Assembly (NCBI GenBank): GCA_947174985.1
Contig: CAMWLB010000200.1
Location: forward strand, 1 to 5,841
Direction of reading: 5' to 3'
DNA length: 5,841 bases
DNA from: an uncultured Lachnospiraceae bacterium
GTDB lineage: Bacteria > Bacillota > Clostridia > Lachnospirales > Lachnospiraceae
Part shown: piece after piece, positions 5,454-5,841 of the stretch
Position numbering within the stretch: position 1 is the stretch's first letter
Layout: every line of letters starts with the position of its first letter
Position numbers and translations under genes: made by a program
Notes under the pieces: model-generated
What the model was told of the DNA's origin: nothing
Seen by the model: the letters and a program-made list of their open reading frames with translations, nothing else
The model's database searches: none

Positions 5454-5841
5454 TTAAACAATTTTTGCTTTTTTACTCAGCCCTTTTCCCTTCAACAGTT
5501 TCTTATAAGCTTTCTTTTTACTGGAGGGAACCTTAACCTTGGCTTTTGCGTAGATCCCGCTGAACGCTTTCTTTCCGACAGTTTTCAGTTTCTTTGAAGA
5601 AATCGTAATGGTTTTCAGTTTCTTGCAGTCCTTGAATGCAGAAGCGCCGATTGTGGTAATATTGGAGCCAAGCTTCACCGTGGTGACCTTCTTGTTATTT
5701 TTTAACGCGTTACTTGAAACCTCTGTCACCTTATACTTAATGCCACCATAAGTTATTGTGGCAGGAACCGAGATGGTTTTCGCGCTGCTCTTAGTCTTAG
5801 TAAACGCCACTGTGGAGCCATCCTCAAGCACCTTATAAGTG
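5454..5841 (-). CDS. BspA-like leucine-rich-repeat surface protein, C-terminal fragment cut by window edge
   Basis: The frame is open from the right edge to TAA at 5454, showing the last 128 residues. An internal GTG at 5831 is a valine codon of this frame, not a start. The fragment has a beta-strand segment (YKVLEDGSTVAFTK, residues 2-15), then SVPATITYGGIKYKVTEV, then at least two BspA-type repeats (LRR_5, PF13306) around NALKNNKKVTTVKLG and SAFKDCKKLKTITISS. It ends in the lysine-rich cap AFSGIYAKAKVKVP followed by a basic tail. This C-terminal arrangement is common in large secreted or surface proteins of Lachnospiraceae, which are thought to act in adhesion or binding of host or dietary polymers. 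The signal peptide and most repeats must lie to the right of the window. No LPxTG anchor is present at this end. Confidence 0.85.
   Translation of the reverse strand, partial: TYKVLEDGSTVAFTKTKSSAKTISVPATITYGGIKYKVTEVSSNALKNNKKVTTVKLGSNITTIGASAFKDCKKLKTITISSKKLKTVGKKAFSGIYAKAKVKVPSSKKKAYKKLLKGKGLSKKAKIV

Overview
The window looks like a piece of a Firmicutes chromosome, most likely from a Lachnospiraceae-type gut Clostridia. The reasons are strong GGAGG ribosome binding sites, sigma-A-like promoters, intrinsic terminators with U tracts, moderate GC, and a lysine-rich BspA-type leucine-rich-repeat C-terminus of a kind common in that group. The taxonomic placement is inference. All six supported genes lie on the minus strand, so transcription runs from the right edge to the left edge. 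I see no mobile element, CRISPR array, tRNA or rRNA.

In order of transcription: (1) the C-terminal end of a BspA-like surface protein (5454-5841, cut by the right edge), followed by two abutting hairpin-plus-U structures (5400-5334); (2) a leader with a perfect 13-bp inverted repeat straddling a candidate promoter, then a CPA2-family cation/proton antiporter (3867-5129), followed by a long imperfect hairpin ending in U5 (3767-3702); (3) a small GTG-initiated gene of unknown function (3450-3656), 29 bp ahead of a LysR-type regulator (2536-3420); (4) a 200-bp intergenic region holding a LysR-type operator pair, a promoter and a hairpin terminator; (5) a MATE-family efflux transporter (1007-2335); (6) a tocopherol-cyclase-family protein (835 to the left edge, lacking probably only its last few residues).

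The most informative part is 2403-2530. A T-N11-A dyad (ATGC-N7-GCAT) is centred about 66 bp upstream of the predicted MATE start site. A second palindrome abuts the -35 box, and a TAGACA-17-TATAAT promoter follows. This is the textbook layout of a LysR-type regulator recognition site plus activation site, and it lies directly downstream of the lysR gene, so this regulator probably controls the MATE pump and perhaps the cyclase-like gene after it. The promoter is nested in the lysR terminator. Transcripts arriving from lysR can form the full hairpin next to its U tract, while transcripts starting at the MATE promoter lack the first 8 nt of the stem.

Working model (inference): a regulator-pump-modifying-protein cassette, possibly handling a hydrophobic small molecule, next to an ion antiporter with its own promoter. 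The substrates of both transporters and the activity of the cyclase-like protein cannot be read from the sequence.
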